Shown: piece by piece, positions 5,246 to 6,085 of the stretch
Numbering within the stretch: the first letter of the stretch is position 1
How the letters are laid out: every line of letters starts with the position of its first letter
NCBI GenBank assembly: GCA_041485845.1
Contig: JBGPKH010000555.1
Location: forward strand, 1 to 6,085
Length of the DNA stretch: 6,085 bases
Source: OMOG01 sp041485845
GTDB taxonomy: Bacteria > Acidobacteriota > Terriglobia > Bryobacterales > Bryobacteraceae
Direction: 5' to 3'
Program-made: the position numbers and the translations under genes
Notes under the pieces: model-generated
The model's database searches: none
Seen by the model: the letters and a program-made list of their open reading frames with translations, nothing else
Told to the model about the DNA's origin: nothing

Positions 5246-6076
5246 TCAAACGGAAACGGTAACTCTCAGGAACGTGGCAGGAATGGAAGTGCCACCGTTC
5301 TTGCTCTGGTTCTGCGCGTTCGCCAGTTCCACGAGCTGGCTGTGGAGTGCCTCCACTTTTCCGTTCTTTTCGGCGGCATCGAAAGCGTTCATGGTCGGGC
5401 CATAGAATCGCCTGAACAGGTCGATGAAGTGTGCCGGGCTTTTGTCCGGCGACTTGAAGTGGAACGTATCCTTGACCAGGGAGATTTTCTCCTGGGGCAC
5501 TCCGGCCTGGCCAAAGCGTTCGACGACGTGAGTATCCACTCCCCAAGTCATCGGGCTGACGAAGCCTTCCGGAGGCGGAGACGTGAACGCCGAGCTAACT
5601 TTGAGGAGCTGCGACACGAATGTCGGATCGTTGGGGATCCAGTTGCCCATCACGATGCGGCCACCCGGTTTTGTGACGCGGACCATCTCCTTGGCGACAT
5701 CGAAGGGCTTGGGTGCGAACATGGCGCCGAAGACGGAGAGGGTCAAATCAAACGAATGGTCGCCGACCCCGTCCAGGTTGCACGCATCTCCTTCATGAAA
5801 CTTCAGACGGTCGAGACCTGCCTCCGCGGCTCGCCTGTTTCCGGCTTCCACGAGGTTCCTGGCGATGTCGATTCCAGTTACTTCAGCCCCCAAAAGGGCC
5901 AGCGGCATCGCCGTGGTGCCGTCTCCGCAGCCGAGGTCCAAGGCCCTCAGCGGCGGCGTTATCCCGATCGAATTCACGACTGCTTCTCCAGATTCACGCA
6001 TGAAGGCGGCGATCTCTGTAAAGTCGCCTTTTTCCCATAATGCTTTATTGGGATTCATGGTTGCGGCTGGATTCAT
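5246..6076 (-). CDS. Class I SAM-dependent methyltransferase, substrate unknown
   Basis: This is a soluble Rossmann-fold methyltransferase of 276 residues. Motif I is ALDLGCGDGTTAMPLA (45-60), which binds S-adenosylmethionine. The acidic residue ending the second strand is Asp70 in VTGIDIARNLVEAG. GDACNLDG (97-103) contacts the adenine, FDLTLSVFGAMFAPKP (109-124) is motif IV, and MVRVTKPGGRIVMGNW (131-146) is the post-motif segment of the Methyltransf_11/25/UbiE-like group. The C-terminal third (about 150-276), with FTSPPPEGFVSPMTWG and an FRRFYGPTMNAFDAAE helix, probably forms the substrate lid. Small molecules are likely substrates, which is inference. Two starts are possible: ATG at 6076 or ATG at 6058, six codons later, in a duplicated start region; neither has a clear Shine-Dalgarno within the visible sequence. 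The gene upstream lies outside the window. Confidence 0.9.
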   Translation of the reverse strand: MNPAATMNPNKALWEKGDFTEIAAFMRESGEAVVNSIGITPPLRALDLGCGDGTTAMPLALLGAEVTGIDIARNLVEAGNRRAAEAGLDRLKFHEGDACNLDGVGDHSFDLTLSVFGAMFAPKPFDVAKEMVRVTKPGGRIVMGNWIPNDPTFVSQLLKVSSAFTSPPPEGFVSPMTWGVDTHVVERFGQAGVPQEKISLVKDTFHFKSPDKSPAHFIDLFRRFYGPTMNAFDAAEKNGKVEALHSQLVELANAQNQSKNGGTSIPATFLRVTVSV

Positions 6077-6080
6077 GGTT
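6051..6080. repeat. Short direct repeat duplicating the methyltransferase start
   Basis: GGATTCATGGTT occurs at 6051-6062 and again at 6069-6080, an 18-base period. On the minus strand each copy reads AACCATGAATCC, so each presents ATG-AAT-CC in the same frame. The protein therefore begins MNPAATMNP, with a choice of two starts six codons apart. Confidence 0.7.
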
Positions 6081-6085
6081 TTCTC

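Noticed and set aside
5150..6040. Plus-strand frame of 296 codons opposite the methyltransferase
   Set aside because: It is antisense to a gene with intact SAM-binding motifs; the product is rich in Arg and His and resembles no family.

Overview
The window is GC-rich bacterial chromosome. Its strongest genes have GC-biased third codon positions. The gene mix (aerobic glycerol-3-phosphate dehydrogenase, an exported SGNH hydrolase with a twin-arginine signal, a DUF1326/DUF2182 pair) and the protein style suggest a soil heterotroph, perhaps an acidobacterium of the Solibacter/Bryobacter kind. That taxonomic guess is inference from style. No rRNA, tRNA, CRISPR array, transposase or integrase was seen.

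Layout: positions 2-1192 on the plus strand hold the C-terminal three quarters of a GlpD-type dehydrogenase whose start lies outside the window. Every other gene is on the minus strand. Reading along the minus strand from the right edge, they are: a class I SAM-dependent methyltransferase (6076-5246); a decayed fragment of a multi-pass membrane protein (about 5171-4880); a DUF1326 cysteine-motif protein (4821-4225); a DUF2182 membrane protein (4215-3442); a 416-base gap with hairpins but no convincing gene; an exported GxDLY/SGNH hydrolase (3025-1940); a hairpin-rich gap of about 270 bases; and an unrecognised, possibly frameshifted gene (1665-1171) whose 3' end overlaps the glpD 3' end by 22 bases.

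DUF1326 and DUF2182 are separated by only 9 bases and very likely form one transcription unit behind a strong Shine-Dalgarno site at 4831-4839. Both carry dense cysteine motifs (CxCxxxCxC in DUF1326; KCLEKC and CVGCC in DUF2182). That fits a metal- or thiol-linked function at the membrane, but the biochemical role is not established here. The membrane-protein remnant just upstream may once have belonged to the same unit. GlpD and the SGNH hydrolase look unrelated to the pair.

I do not see a clearly new defence, mobile or biosynthetic system. The best leads are the DUF1326-DUF2182 unit with its broken neighbour, the reading-frame switch in the gene convergent with glpD, and the hairpin cluster at 1671-1904.
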